A stretch of DNA of 64,000 nucleotides from Aliihoeflea sp. 40Bstr573 (GCF_024105655.1 NZ_JAAAMH010000015.1:1-64000), one strand, 5' to 3'. Shown: positions 24,344-32,896, counted from the first letter of the stretch. Notes: generated from the letters alone by a model not told the origin. Program-made: numbers and translations.

Positions 24344-24391
24344 CACGGGCCTCCGATCGTTTCATGACCGACAGGCTAGCGCGGTCGATCC

Positions 24392-24415
24392 AAATATGCA
24401 AAAAATTAAATATGT
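24392..24415. promoter_or_regulatory. Probable SoxR operator between DUF302 and MBL genes
   Basis: AAATATGCAAAAAATT followed by AAATATGT gives two ATATG boxes separated by an A-rich centre, the same ATATGCAAAAA core found upstream of soxX. It lies between two divergent starts and ends 14 bp before the MBL start codon. Confidence 0.55.
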
Positions 24416-24428
24416 AGGGAGGATGGAC

Positions 24429-25346
24429 ATGCGACTGACACGCAGAAATGTGCTCAACGGCCTTGCCACGTCGGGATTGTTGCTGACGGTTCCCGCGCTT
24501 GCCGTGCGCGCGGGGGCGCAGGAACTGTCCGTCGGCGATAGGAAGCTGATGACCGTCAGCGACGGCAAGCTCCAATTGCCACTCGCGTTCTCCTTCCCGG
24601 ATGCCCCGCAGGACGAGCTTGCTTCCTTGCTGGCGGCCAACGACTTGCCGGCAGACATGCTGCAGCCCGACTGCAACGTGACCGTCCTGCGGTCCGGCGA
24701 TCGGACGGCGATCTTCGACGTCGGCGCGGGCGCAAGCTTCATGCCGACGGCTGGCGAACTGCTCGCCAATCTGGAAGCCGAGGGTATCGACCCAGCCGAC
24801 GTCACCGACGTCGTCTTTACCCATGCCCATCCGGATCATCTGTGGGGATTGACGGACGACTTCGACGAACTCGTTTTCCCCGAGGCCAACTACCACATCG
24901 GCCAGGCGGAGTGGGACTACTGGTCGGCAGAGGACACGCTGACGAAGGTCCCGGAAAACATGCAGAGCCTCGTCGTGGGAGCACAGAACCGGTTCGAGTT
25001 CATCGCCGATCGCGTGAACTTCATCGCGCCCGGCGCCGAAGTCCTTCCAGGCATCGAGGCGATGGACACCAGCGGCCATACGCCGGGCCATCTGTCATTC
25101 ATCGTCCACGGGCCAGACCCGGTCATGATCCTCGGCGATGCCCTGTCCAACTCCGTCATTTCCGTCGAACAGCCGGACTGGCTGGCGGGAATGGACCAGG
25201 ACCCGCAAAAGGCCATCGAGACCCGCAAAATACTGCTGGACCGATTGGCGACCGACCGCATTCGGCTGATCGGCTATCACTTTCCTAACCCCGGAGCCGG
25301 CCGTATCGAGAAGTCTCAGGCAGGTTTCGTATACGTCGCGGCGTAG
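24429..25346 (+). CDS. Exported MBL-fold hydrolase (SoxH-like)
   Basis: A 305-residue metallo-beta-lactamase-fold protein with a Tat-type signal (LTRRNVLNGLATSGLLLTVPALAVRAGA). Metal-binding motifs are FTHAHPDHLWGL, SGHTPGHLSF, ILGDAL and a late IGYHFPNPG. MBL proteins of this kind (SoxH in Paracoccus) accompany sox clusters, but their reaction is not established and they are not essential for thiosulfate oxidation. ATG 24429 is chosen because GGGAGG lies 6 bp upstream; ATG 24423 abuts that site. The stop is next to the end of the convergent soxT. Confidence 0.82.
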   Translation: MRLTRRNVLNGLATSGLLLTVPALAVRAGAQELSVGDRKLMTVSDGKLQLPLAFSFPDAPQDELASLLAANDLPADMLQPDCNVTVLRSGDRTAIFDVGAGASFMPTAGELLANLEAEGIDPADVTDVVFTHAHPDHLWGLTDDFDELVFPEANYHIGQAEWDYWSAEDTLTKVPENMQSLVVGAQNRFEFIADRVNFIAPGAEVLPGIEAMDTSGHTPGHLSFIVHGPDPVMILGDALSNSVISVEQPDWLAGMDQDPQKAIETRKILLDRLATDRIRLIGYHFPNPGAGRIEKSQAGFVYVAA

Positions 25347-26441
25347 TCACTCGGCCGGTTCGACGTCATGCGACCGGAATGCCGAAAATGGCGAACCCTC
25401 GAGGAGATACGACAAGCCGAGCCGCGCGCCGATCGCGATCGACAGCAGAACGAAGGGCGCCGATATCGCCAAGGTCGAAACGGCCGAGATGCCCTGACCG
25501 ATGGTGCATCCCATGGCGAACACGCCGCCGATGCCCATCAATGCGCCGCCGAGCAGATGGCGACTGAGTTCGCGGGCATCGTCGCACGCTTCCCACCGTA
25601 TGTCGCGTTTCAGCAAGGCGCACACGGCCGCGCCGATGGCAACTCCAATGACCAGCCCGACGCCATAGTCGGGATAGACGCCCGTGAAGGCGATCGCCTG
25701 GAGGAGCGTGTCTGCAACGGGAACGACGAACGAGCCGGATTCGAGCTGGACGATATCGAAGGAATGGCGCGAGGCGATCGTCGTCGCCCACCAGCCGAAG
25801 GTGATGACAAGACCAATGACGGTCCCCGTGATCATCGACCCGGCTTTGCGTCGATACCGCGCGTCGGCCATGATCCAGGACAGCATGGCGAAGACCACGA
25901 TCGCGGCGACGATGAGGTCAAGGTCGCGCCCGGCGAGCGTGCTGGCGATGGCACCAAGCGACTGGCCGCCGACCGAAGACAGGTCGTAGGCGTTGTTGTC
26001 CGATGCGACGACGCGGAATTGCGCAATGAGCCCTTTTTGAGTGCTGAGCGCTGCGAGGCCCAGGACGATCAGGACGATCAGTGACCTGAGACTGCCGCCG
26101 CCCAGTCGCACCAGTGCGCCGAAGCCGCAGGTTCCCACCAGCGCCATTCCGACGCCGAAGGCGAGGCCTCCACCGATTGCACCGACGAGCGCCAGATCCG
26201 AACGAACGTAGAAGCTTGAAGATGCGTCGACATAACCGGCTGCCTGAAGGGCCTGCGTCGAGATAAGGGCGACAGCGGCGGCAAGCGCCCAGGTGCGCAG
26301 GCCCGAACTGTCACCCGCATACCAATGGCGTTCGAATGCCGACATGGTGCAAAAATGATTGCGCCGGGCCGCAAAGCCCATGACGCATCCTCCCAGGATG
26401 CCGGCCAGGACGAGAAACCACGGCGATGATGCCAATTCCAT
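25347..26441 (-). CDS. soxT: SoxT, YeeE/YedE-family sulfur-compound transporter
   Basis: A 364-residue polytopic membrane protein of the YeeE/YedE (TsuA) family. Conserved cysteines sit in ARRNHFCTMSAFERHWYAG, LVGTCGFGALVRLGGGSLRSL and GVFAMGCTIGQGISAVSTL. The ATG at 26441 has GGGAGGAT upstream. It is the third gene of the leftward soxSRT unit. SoxT is proposed to import thiosulfate or a related compound so that the cytoplasmic repressor SoxR can sense it. Confidence 0.9.
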   Translation of the reverse strand: MELASSPWFLVLAGILGGCVMGFAARRNHFCTMSAFERHWYAGDSSGLRTWALAAAVALISTQALQAAGYVDASSSFYVRSDLALVGAIGGGLAFGVGMALVGTCGFGALVRLGGGSLRSLIVLIVLGLAALSTQKGLIAQFRVVASDNNAYDLSSVGGQSLGAIASTLAGRDLDLIVAAIVVFAMLSWIMADARYRRKAGSMITGTVIGLVITFGWWATTIASRHSFDIVQLESGSFVVPVADTLLQAIAFTGVYPDYGVGLVIGVAIGAAVCALLKRDIRWEACDDARELSRHLLGGALMGIGGVFAMGCTIGQGISAVSTLAISAPFVLLSIAIGARLGLSYLLEGSPFSAFRSHDVEPAE

Positions 26442-26507
26442 GCAATCCTCCCAGATCGTCAGCAGCCGTTCGTTTTGACCGCGCCCCTCCAAGCGCGACC
26501 CCTCCTG

Positions 26508-26888
26508 TCAGCCCGGCGATCTCACCGGCGCGCAAAACAGGTCGTAGAGCGTCGAGATGACCGACGATACTTCCTTGCTGGCGATCGAATAGTAGATCGT
26601 CCGCCCATCGCGTCGTGTGTTGACCAGGCGGTCGAAGCGCAGTCGCGCGAGCTGCTGCGACACGGCGGCCTGCGGCATCTTCATGATGTCTTCCAATTCG
26701 GAAACGGACTTCTCTCCTTCCGCGAGAAGACAAAGAATGAGCAGCCGGTTCTCGTGGGCCAGGGCCTTCAGGAGTTCGCTCGCCTTGCGCGCCTGATCGA
26801 GAAGTTTTTCGAACTCCTCGGGCGTCTGATCGGCACTCAACTTCGGCAGGCTCATGGGGTCGTTCCGCAAATACGCAATTTCGGCCAT
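26508..26888 (-). CDS. soxR: SoxR, ArsR-family repressor of the sox genes
   Basis: A 126-residue winged-helix repressor. The ArsR core ELLKALAHENRLLILCLLAEGEKSV, the recognition helix region MPQAAVSQQLARLRFDRLV and the wing TRRDGRTIYYSI are clear. Cys53 and Cys119 match the sulfane-sulfur-responsive pair of SoxR/SqrR/BigR. ATG 26888 has GGGAGCG upstream; ATG 26855 is an alternative. It follows soxS by 16 bp. It should bind the palindromes in the soxS-soxV and soxW-soxX intervals and release them when persulfides accumulate. It is a paralogue of the BigR-type protein encoded at 13646-13996. Confidence 0.93.
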   Translation of the reverse strand: MAEIAYLRNDPMSLPKLSADQTPEEFEKLLDQARKASELLKALAHENRLLILCLLAEGEKSVSELEDIMKMPQAAVSQQLARLRFDRLVNTRRDGRTIYYSIASKEVSSVISTLYDLFCAPVRSPG

Positions 26889-26904
26889 CGAGACGCTCCC
26901 GCCG

Positions 26905-27264
26905 TCAGTCGCCATCGGGCAAGAGCGCAAGCATCTCGCCGATACGGTACCAGAAAAACTCATCGCCGACATAGCCACGAAGGCGGGCTATTTCCTTGCC
27001 GTCCTCAACGAGTACGAAGGTCGGCGTGAACCGCTCCTTCTGCACACCCGCCAGATCCTCCGGCCAAGGCTCGGTAATGTCGACGCGGCGAAGCGGAGCG
27101 CGTTTGCCTTCGTCGGTTTTTGGCCAGGCCGGCGCGATCTCGGCATTGAACTGCGCGCACCAGACACAGCCGGGTTGTTCCAGCATCAAGAGCTCCGCGG
27201 CACGAAGGGGGCCAGGAAAGAAGACTGCCGCGGCGAGCATCGCGCTGGTCCAGATCAGGCGCAT
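26905..27264 (-). CDS. soxS: SoxS, periplasmic thioredoxin
   Basis: A 119-residue protein with a signal peptide (MRLIWTSAMLAAAVFFPGPLRAAE) and a thioredoxin-like active site QPGCVWCAQFNAE, with cis-proline loop RFTPTFVLVEDGKEI. SoxS reductively reactivates SoxYZ in Paracoccus. ATG 27264 is preferred over GTG 27267. It heads the leftward soxSRT operon, divergent from soxV. Confidence 0.9.
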   Translation of the reverse strand: MRLIWTSAMLAAAVFFPGPLRAAELLMLEQPGCVWCAQFNAEIAPAWPKTDEGKRAPLRRVDITEPWPEDLAGVQKERFTPTFVLVEDGKEIARLRGYVGDEFFWYRIGEMLALLPDGD

Positions 27265-27281
27265 CACGGACTCCAGTTAAG

Positions 27282-27315
27282 ATATGGATTGCCATATATA
27301 TTGTTTATTGCATAC
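27282..27315. promoter_or_regulatory. SoxR operator in the soxS-soxV interval
   Basis: ATATGG (27282-27287) and CCATAT (27292-27297) form a perfect inverted repeat around ATTG, followed by TATATTG and TTGCATAC to 27315. The site is in the 109-bp gap between divergent soxS and soxV, the position of one of the two known SoxR operators in a related alphaproteobacterium (Pseudaminobacter). Confidence 0.7.
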
Positions 27316-27373
27316 TTGGCTTCAGGTCGAGAGGAGCGGAGGCACCTGATGTTTCCGACGGCCAGGGAGTCAC

Positions 27374-28108
27374 ATGCTCGATATCAGCCTTGGCGGCGCG
27401 CTCGTCGCCGGTCTTCTGTCTTTCGTTTCGCCATGCGTCTTGCCGCTGGTGCCACCCTATCTCGCCTGGCTTGCTGGCGTGAGTTTCGACGAGTTGCGCG
27501 ACGAGGAGCCCGGCAGCGCGCAGCGCCGACGCATCGTCATGTCGGCACTGGCATTCGTCCTCGGCTTCTCGACCGTTTTCGTGGCGCTGGGCGCAACGGC
27601 CAGCGTTGTCGGCCGAACGATCGCGCAGCATTTCGACACGCTCGCCATGATCGCAGGTGTGCTGATCCTGATAATGGGCCTTCATTTCCTGGGGGTGTTC
27701 CGCATCGCGTTCCTGTATCGCGAGGCTCGGGTGCAGGTCGCGCGAAAGCCGGCGGGACTCGTCGGTGCGTTTCTGATCGGGCTTGCGTTTGCCTTCGGGT
27801 GGACGCCCTGCGTCGGCCCCGTCCTTGCCGCCATCCTGTTTGTCGCCGGCAGTGAAGGCACAGCGGCGCGCGGAGCGCTGCTGCTCGCGGTCTATTCGCT
27901 GGGGATCGGCATCCCGTTCCTCCTGGCGGCCGCGTTTGCAAGCCGCTTCCTGAACTGGGCAGCGAAGTTCAAGCGACACATGGGAACGGTCGAGAAGGCG
28001 ATGGGCGGATTGCTGGTCTTGACCGGCATCCTTTTCATGACCGGCCAGATGTCGGTCATCTCGTTCTGGCTTCTGGATACGTTCCCGATCTTTCAAACCA
28101 TCGGATAG
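27374..28108 (+). CDS. soxV: SoxV, CcdA-family electron transporter
   Basis: A 244-residue protein with about six membrane helices and the paired cysteines of CcdA proteins in FVSPCVLPLVPPYLA and GWTPCVGPVLAA. SoxV passes electrons from cytoplasmic thioredoxin to periplasmic SoxW, and from there to SoxYZ. It begins the long rightward sox operon, 9 bp before soxW. Confidence 0.94.
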   Translation: MLDISLGGALVAGLLSFVSPCVLPLVPPYLAWLAGVSFDELRDEEPGSAQRRRIVMSALAFVLGFSTVFVALGATASVVGRTIAQHFDTLAMIAGVLILIMGLHFLGVFRIAFLYREARVQVARKPAGLVGAFLIGLAFAFGWTPCVGPVLAAILFVAGSEGTAARGALLLAVYSLGIGIPFLLAAAFASRFLNWAAKFKRHMGTVEKAMGGLLVLTGILFMTGQMSVISFWLLDTFPIFQTIG

Positions 28109-28117
28109 GAGGTTCGC

Positions 28118-28714
28118 ATGATTAAGTCCATGATCGGCCTGGCCTTTGCGGCATTCGCCTTAGTCATCGCGCCTGCCGCCGCGGCGGAAGTCGGAGAGGA
28201 TGGCCTCCACAAGCAGTCATGGTTTGCGATGACATTCCGCGACATTGCCGAGGACATGGAACAGGCGCGGTCGGAGGGCAAGCGCCTCGCGATCACGTTC
28301 GAGCAGCGCGGATGCATCTACTGCGCGAAGATGCACGAAGACATCCTGTCCGACCCTGAAGTTCGCGATTACCTCGAAGAGAACTTCATGATCGTCCAGT
28401 ACAACATGTTCGGCGATGAAGAGGTGACTGACCTCGATGGCGAAGCGCTCACCGAGAAGACCGCCGCGCGCAAATGGGGCTATGTCTTCACGCCAACCGT
28501 CGTTTTCCTGCCCGAGAATGCTCCAACGGAGGCCACGACCGTGCGCGATGCAGCGGTCGCGACCATGCCCGGCGCATTCGGGAAGTGGACGTTCCTCAAC
28601 ATGTTTCGCTGGGTCAAGGAGAAGGGCTACGAAAGCGACGAACACTTCCAGACCTACCATGCACGCATCATCCAGGAACTGCGCTCCGAGGGCCGGCTCG
28701 ACGCCGAAGAATGA
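28118..28714 (+). CDS. soxW: SoxW, periplasmic thioredoxin
   Basis: A 198-residue exported protein with signal peptide (LAFAAFALVIAPAAAA), a SoxW/YyaL-type thioredoxin fold and the active site FEQRGCIYCAKMHED. The cis-proline loop is VFTPTVVFL. It is the redox partner of SoxV, encoded with it, and should be maintained in the reduced state to keep SoxYZ active. Confidence 0.93.
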   Translation: MIKSMIGLAFAAFALVIAPAAAAEVGEDGLHKQSWFAMTFRDIAEDMEQARSEGKRLAITFEQRGCIYCAKMHEDILSDPEVRDYLEENFMIVQYNMFGDEEVTDLDGEALTEKTAARKWGYVFTPTVVFLPENAPTEATTVRDAAVATMPGAFGKWTFLNMFRWVKEKGYESDEHFQTYHARIIQELRSEGRLDAEE

Positions 28715-28720
28715 TGCCCG

Positions 28721-28758
28721 CAATCGAAACATATGCAAAAATGCATATTTTTCGATTG
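28721..28758. promoter_or_regulatory. Long palindrome between soxW and soxX, probable SoxR operator
   Basis: CAATCGAAACATATGCA (28721-28737) is followed by AAAA and TGCATATTTTTCGATTG (28742-28758). The arms are 17 bp with a single mismatch. This is the second position where SoxR is known to bind in a related sox cluster. The length and near-perfect symmetry make it the strongest operator candidate in the window; as RNA it would also form a hairpin at the end of the soxVW message. Confidence 0.8.
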
Positions 28759-28834
28759 ATCGGCAGGGAACGCGCCGCTATCGTTGGAATCGGAGGATCG
28801 GTCGCCAGTCGGCCGAGGTCAGGGAGGAGCCCGA

Positions 28835-29299
28835 ATGCTCAGTGAATTGGCAAAGCCAGTGATGGCGGCTGCGTTCGTGCTTGCTGCTGTGCAGGCATCG
28901 GCGCAGGAGGTCGCGCCGGCCGACGTCAAGATAGCCGACTACGCGGTTGCCGAGCCCTTGACCGGCACGTCCGGCGATGCCGTCGAGGGAGCCAAGACCT
29001 TCGCCAATCGCGGCCTTGGCAACTGCCTTGCCTGTCACGCCGTATCCGCGCTCGAGACCGAGCAGTTCCATGGCAATGTCGGCCCGGCACTTGACGGGGT
29101 CGCCGACCGGTGGAGCGCCGACGAGCTGCGCGCCATCGTCGTGGACGCCAAGCAGATATTCTCCGAGGAAACCGTGATGCCGGCGTTTTACTCGCTCGAC
29201 TACGGCATCACGCCGCGCAAGGACCTGGTCGGAAAGACCATCTTGACTGCGCAGCAGGTCGAGGACGTCGTCGCTTATCTGGCGACTTTGAAGGAATAG
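28835..29299 (+). CDS. soxX: SoxX, c-type cytochrome subunit of SoxXA
   Basis: A 154-residue exported monohaem cytochrome. A signal peptide (VMAAAFVLAAVQASAQ) precedes the haem site NCLACHAVSALE, and the methionine ligand is probably in EETVMPAFYSLDYG. SoxX and SoxA together attach thiosulfate to the SoxY cysteine. The ATG at 28835 follows AGGGAGGAG. A 24-bp gap separates it from soxY. Confidence 0.94.
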   Translation: MLSELAKPVMAAAFVLAAVQASAQEVAPADVKIADYAVAEPLTGTSGDAVEGAKTFANRGLGNCLACHAVSALETEQFHGNVGPALDGVADRWSADELRAIVVDAKQIFSEETVMPAFYSLDYGITPRKDLVGKTILTAQQVEDVVAYLATLKE

Positions 29300-29323
29300 A
29301 TTGAGATGCGAAAGGAGGCTCAC

Positions 29324-29779
29324 ATGATGATGACCCGACGCCGTGTGCTGGCGCTCGCCGGCGGAGCGGCTGTGTTGCCGGTGCTCCAGTTCTTGCCGAC
29401 ATCGGCCTTTGCTTCGGTGGAAGAGACGCAGAAGATGATCGACGAGTTCGCCGGCGGCAAAGAGCTGCAGAGCGGCAAGCTCACCTTGACCGCCCCCGAA
29501 ATTGCCGAGAACGGCAACACCGTGCCGATCACCGTCGAGGTCGACAGCGCCATGGAGGGCGATGATCTGGTTCAGTCGGTGATGATACTCGCCGAAGACA
29601 ATCCGCGTCCCGAGGTCGCCACGTTCAATTTCACCGCCATGAGCGGTGCTGCGGCTGCCACGACGCGCATGCGCCTGGCGCGGACGCAAAATGTCGTCGC
29701 ACTGGCCAGGATGGCCGACGGCACCGTCTACATGGACAAGAAGGAAGTGAAGGTCACGATCGGCGGCTGCGGCGGCTGA
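29324..29779 (+). CDS. soxY: SoxY, sulfur-carrier subunit
   Basis: A 151-residue exported protein. A Tat-like start (MTRRRVLALAGGAAVLPV) leads into the SoxY fold and it ends in the diagnostic VTIGGCGG swinging arm, whose cysteine carries the thiosulfate and sulfane intermediates. Three consecutive ATGs (29324, 29327, 29330) follow AAAGGAGG; the first or second fits best. The folded SoxYZ heterodimer is exported together. Confidence 0.95.
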   Translation: MMMTRRRVLALAGGAAVLPVLQFLPTSAFASVEETQKMIDEFAGGKELQSGKLTLTAPEIAENGNTVPITVEVDSAMEGDDLVQSVMILAEDNPRPEVATFNFTAMSGAAAATTRMRLARTQNVVALARMADGTVYMDKKEVKVTIGGCGG

Positions 29780-29803
29780 TCGGCAATCACGGAGGATACA
29801 ACA

Positions 29804-30133
29804 ATGGCAAGTGCACCCAAGCCCCGCGTCAAGGTCCCGAAGACGGCTTCGGCCGGCGAAGTCATCGCGATCAAGACCCTGATCAGCCACGAGATGGAAT
29901 CGGGACAGCGCAAGGACAAGGACGGAAACGTCATCCCGCGCAAGATCATCAACAAGTTCTCCTGCACCTTCAACGACCAAGAGGTGTTTTCATGCGATCT
30001 CGATCCCGCGATCTCGGCCAATCCCTACTTCGAGTTCAACGCGAAGGTGCCTGAGAGCGGCACGTTCAAATTCACTTGGGTCGACGATGACGGTTCGGTC
30101 TACGAAGACGAGCAGAAAATCGAAGTGAGCTGA
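29804..30133 (+). CDS. soxZ: SoxZ, SoxY partner subunit
   Basis: A 109-residue immunoglobulin-like protein with the SoxZ landmarks KTLISHEMESGQRKD, IPRKIINKFSCTFN and FKFTWVDDDGSVYE. It has no signal peptide, as expected, since it is exported piggyback with SoxY. It lies 24 bp after soxY. Confidence 0.95.
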   Translation: MASAPKPRVKVPKTASAGEVIAIKTLISHEMESGQRKDKDGNVIPRKIINKFSCTFNDQEVFSCDLDPAISANPYFEFNAKVPESGTFKFTWVDDDGSVYEDEQKIEVS

Positions 30134-30187
30134 CCAACATTGCGCGGTCGATGGACCGCGCGCCATGTTCGAGAGGGAGGAGTTCGC

Positions 30188-31048
30188 TTGGAAAAGCTCG
30201 CGCTTGCGGCAGGGACCGCACTTTGTCTGGCAATCACTGGCGTCGTCATCGTCACGGCGTCGGCCGACCCCGTCGACGATACGCTGGAGATCGACGGCGC
30301 CGAGATGATCACGCGAGCTCCCGCCCCCGAAGGTCATCCTTTCGACGAGGTCATGTCGGGCTGGTTGTTCCGCGAGGCAGAGACGCGCGCCACGCAGGAA
30401 GATTCCTTTGAGAACCCGGGAATGCTGGCCGTCGAGCGCGGCGCGGAACTCTGGGAAACAGTCGAGGGAACCGCGGGCCAGTCCTGCGCCTCGTGCCATC
30501 AGGACGCGTCCGTCACGATGGCGAATGTCGGCGCGACCTTCCCCAGGTGGGACGCCGACAGCGGCAAGCCCATCAATGTCGAAGGTCAGATCAACAAGTG
30601 TCGCGTCGAGAACATGGGAGCGGAACCCTATGCGTTCGACGCGGAGCCGCAAGTGTCGTTGACCGCGTTCCTCAAGCATCAGTCGCTCGGCAAACCCGTG
30701 GCGATCGACCTGTCTGAAGGCGAGATGCAGGAATGGTGGGAGAAGGGAAAGGATCTCTACTACACGCGAACGGGCCAGCTCGATTTTTCCTGTTCCTCCT
30801 GTCACGAAGCCTCGATGGGCAAGTACATCCGCGCCGACCATCTCAGCCAGGGGCAGGTCAACGGTTTCCCGACCTATCGCTTCAACACGGGCGGCATGGT
30901 CTCGCTTCACAATCGTTTCCGGGGCTGTATCCGCGATACGCGCGCGGAAATGCCGGCCGCCTTTTCTGACGAACTGATGGCGCTCGAGACATACGTCACT
31001 TGGCGCGGGACCGGACTGTCCGTCGAGACGCCTGCGGTCCGGCAGTAA
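30188..31048 (+). CDS. soxA: SoxA, dihaem cytochrome c
   Basis: A 286-residue exported protein with two haem motifs, SCASCHQDAS and SCSSCHEAS, and the cysteine persulfide active site in FRGCIRDTRAEMPAA. It thus has two haems. The best start is TTG 30188, which has GGGAGGAG 8 bp upstream and opens directly into a signal peptide; the in-frame ATG at 30140 lacks these. SoxXA joins thiosulfate oxidatively to SoxYZ. Confidence 0.93.
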   Translation: MEKLALAAGTALCLAITGVVIVTASADPVDDTLEIDGAEMITRAPAPEGHPFDEVMSGWLFREAETRATQEDSFENPGMLAVERGAELWETVEGTAGQSCASCHQDASVTMANVGATFPRWDADSGKPINVEGQINKCRVENMGAEPYAFDAEPQVSLTAFLKHQSLGKPVAIDLSEGEMQEWWEKGKDLYYTRTGQLDFSCSSCHEASMGKYIRADHLSQGQVNGFPTYRFNTGGMVSLHNRFRGCIRDTRAEMPAAFSDELMALETYVTWRGTGLSVETPAVRQ

Positions 31049-31056
31049 ACTTCGCC

Positions 31057-31076
31057 GCCGGGGGTGTGCCCCCGGC
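31057..31076. terminator. GC hairpin in the soxA-soxB gap
   Basis: GCCGGGGG (31057-31064), loop TGTG, and CCCCCGGC (31069-31076) make a perfect 8-bp stem 9 bases after the soxA stop. No U-run follows, so it more probably stabilises or attenuates the message than ends it. Confidence 0.55.
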
Positions 31077-31195
31077 CAATTTCGTACGATTTGCCGATCG
31101 GGACGAAGCATGCGTGTGGTCGCGCGTGCCGGCTTTCGTCGTCCGCAAATCGCCAGCACGGATTGTCCCTTTAGTGGAAATCCGAGGAGCATTCG

Positions 31196-32896
31196 ATGGC
31201 CTACTCGCGCCGTGATTTTCTCCAGTTTTCGGTCAGCGCTTCGGCGGCGCTCGCAACGGCCGGCTATCTGGGCAATTCAACCCGAGCGCTCGCGCAGCAG
31301 CGACTGACGCAGGAAGACCTCTTGCGCTTCGACAGCAAGGGGCAGGTGACGCTGCTGCACTTCACCGACGTTCACGCGCAACTCGCGCCGGTGTATTTCC
31401 GGCCGCCCGACACCAACATCGGCGTCGGCGCCTATGCCGGCATCCCGCCGCACCTCGTCGGCGACGAGTTCCTGAAGGAGTTCGGCATCGGGCGCGGTAC
31501 GCCGCTGGCCTATGCGCATACGTTCGTCGACTACGTGGACCTGGCGCGCACCTACGGCAAACTAGGCGGCCTTGATCGGACCGCGACGCTGGTCAAGGCC
31601 ATCCGCGCCGATCGAGGTGACGACAAGGTTCTCTTCCTCGATGGCGGCGACACGTGGCAGGGCTCGTACACGTCCTTGAAGACCAACGGCCAGGACATGA
31701 TCGAGTGCATGAAGCTCCTGAAGCCCGACGCGATGACGGGCCATTGGGAATTCACGTTCGGCTCCGAACGCTTTCTCGAAATGGTCGAGGCGATGGGCTA
31801 TCCATTTCTCGCGTCCAACGTTTTCGACAGCGAATGGGACGAGCCGGCCTTCGAGAACACGGCATTCTTCGAGAAGGGGGGCGTAAGCGTCGCCGTTATC
31901 GGTCAGGCGATGCCGTATACGCCGATCGCAAATCCCCGCTGGATGTTTCCCGAATGGTCCTTCGGCATCAGGCCCGAAGTGCTGCAGCAGAACATCGACG
32001 CCGCGCGTGAACAGGGTGCCGAGGTCGTCGTACTGCTTTCTCACAACGGCTTCGACGTCGATCGAAAGCTCGCCGGCATCCTGAACGGCGTCGACGTCAT
32101 CCTGACCGGACACACGCATGACGCCGTTCCGGTCGCGCTCGAGGTCGACGGCACGCTCATCATGGCGTCGGGCTCGCACGGGAAGTTTCTCGGCCGCATC
32201 GACCTTGAAGTCGCGAACGGCAAGGTGACCGGCTACAGTTCTTCGCTCATTCCCGTCTTTTCCGATGTGGTCGCGCCGGACCCCGAGATGGCCGCCAAGA
32301 TCGCGGAGTTTCGCGACCCGCACCGGGCCGAATTGGAGCGAGTCCTGGCTCGTACCGACTCGCTGCTTTACCGCCGCGGCAACTTCAACGGGACGTGGGA
32401 CGACCTGATTTGCCAAGGCATCATCGAGGAGCGCGACACGCAGATCTCGCTTTCGCCAGGTTTTCGCTGGGGCACGACGCTTTTGCCCGGTGACGACATC
32501 ACCGTGGATGATCTCTACACCGAAACATCGATGAGCTATCCCCAGGTCTACCGAAACGAGATGACCGGGGCGCAGCTCAAGGAAATCCTCGAAGACGTCT
32601 GCGACAACCTCTTCAACAAGGATCCCTTCTTCCAGCAGGGTGGCGACATGGTTCGCGTTGGCGGCATGTCCTACACCTGTGCCGTCAACGAAACGATCGG
32701 CAACCGCATTTCGGATATGCGCCTGACGGCGAGCGGCGAGCCGCTGGACGCCTCGTCAACCTATGTCGTCGGCGGATGGGCTTCGGTCAACGAGGGCGTC
32801 GAAGGACCGGCGATCTACGATCTGATGGAAGGCTATCTGACGCGCCTCGGCACGGTGAATGTGCCGGACGAGCAATCCGTCAAGATCGTGGTGTGA
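31196..32896 (+). CDS. soxB: SoxB, S-sulfosulfanyl-L-cysteine sulfohydrolase
   Basis: A 566-residue periplasmic di-manganese hydrolase of the 5'-nucleotidase superfamily. A Tat signal (YSRRDFLQFSVSASAALATAG) is followed by the metal-binding motifs LHFTDVHAQLAPVYF, LDGGDTWQGS, MTGHWEFTFG (the SoxB form of the GNHE motif), VLLSHNGFDVD and LTGHTHDAVP. The C-terminal 5'-nucleotidase domain follows. SoxB releases sulfate from the SoxY-bound intermediate. GAGGAG lies upstream of the ATG. Confidence 0.96.
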   Translation: MAYSRRDFLQFSVSASAALATAGYLGNSTRALAQQRLTQEDLLRFDSKGQVTLLHFTDVHAQLAPVYFRPPDTNIGVGAYAGIPPHLVGDEFLKEFGIGRGTPLAYAHTFVDYVDLARTYGKLGGLDRTATLVKAIRADRGDDKVLFLDGGDTWQGSYTSLKTNGQDMIECMKLLKPDAMTGHWEFTFGSERFLEMVEAMGYPFLASNVFDSEWDEPAFENTAFFEKGGVSVAVIGQAMPYTPIANPRWMFPEWSFGIRPEVLQQNIDAAREQGAEVVVLLSHNGFDVDRKLAGILNGVDVILTGHTHDAVPVALEVDGTLIMASGSHGKFLGRIDLEVANGKVTGYSSSLIPVFSDVVAPDPEMAAKIAEFRDPHRAELERVLARTDSLLYRRGNFNGTWDDLICQGIIEERDTQISLSPGFRWGTTLLPGDDITVDDLYTETSMSYPQVYRNEMTGAQLKEILEDVCDNLFNKDPFFQQGGDMVRVGGMSYTCAVNETIGNRISDMRLTASGEPLDASSTYVVGGWASVNEGVEGPAIYDLMEGYLTRLGTVNVPDEQSVKIVV

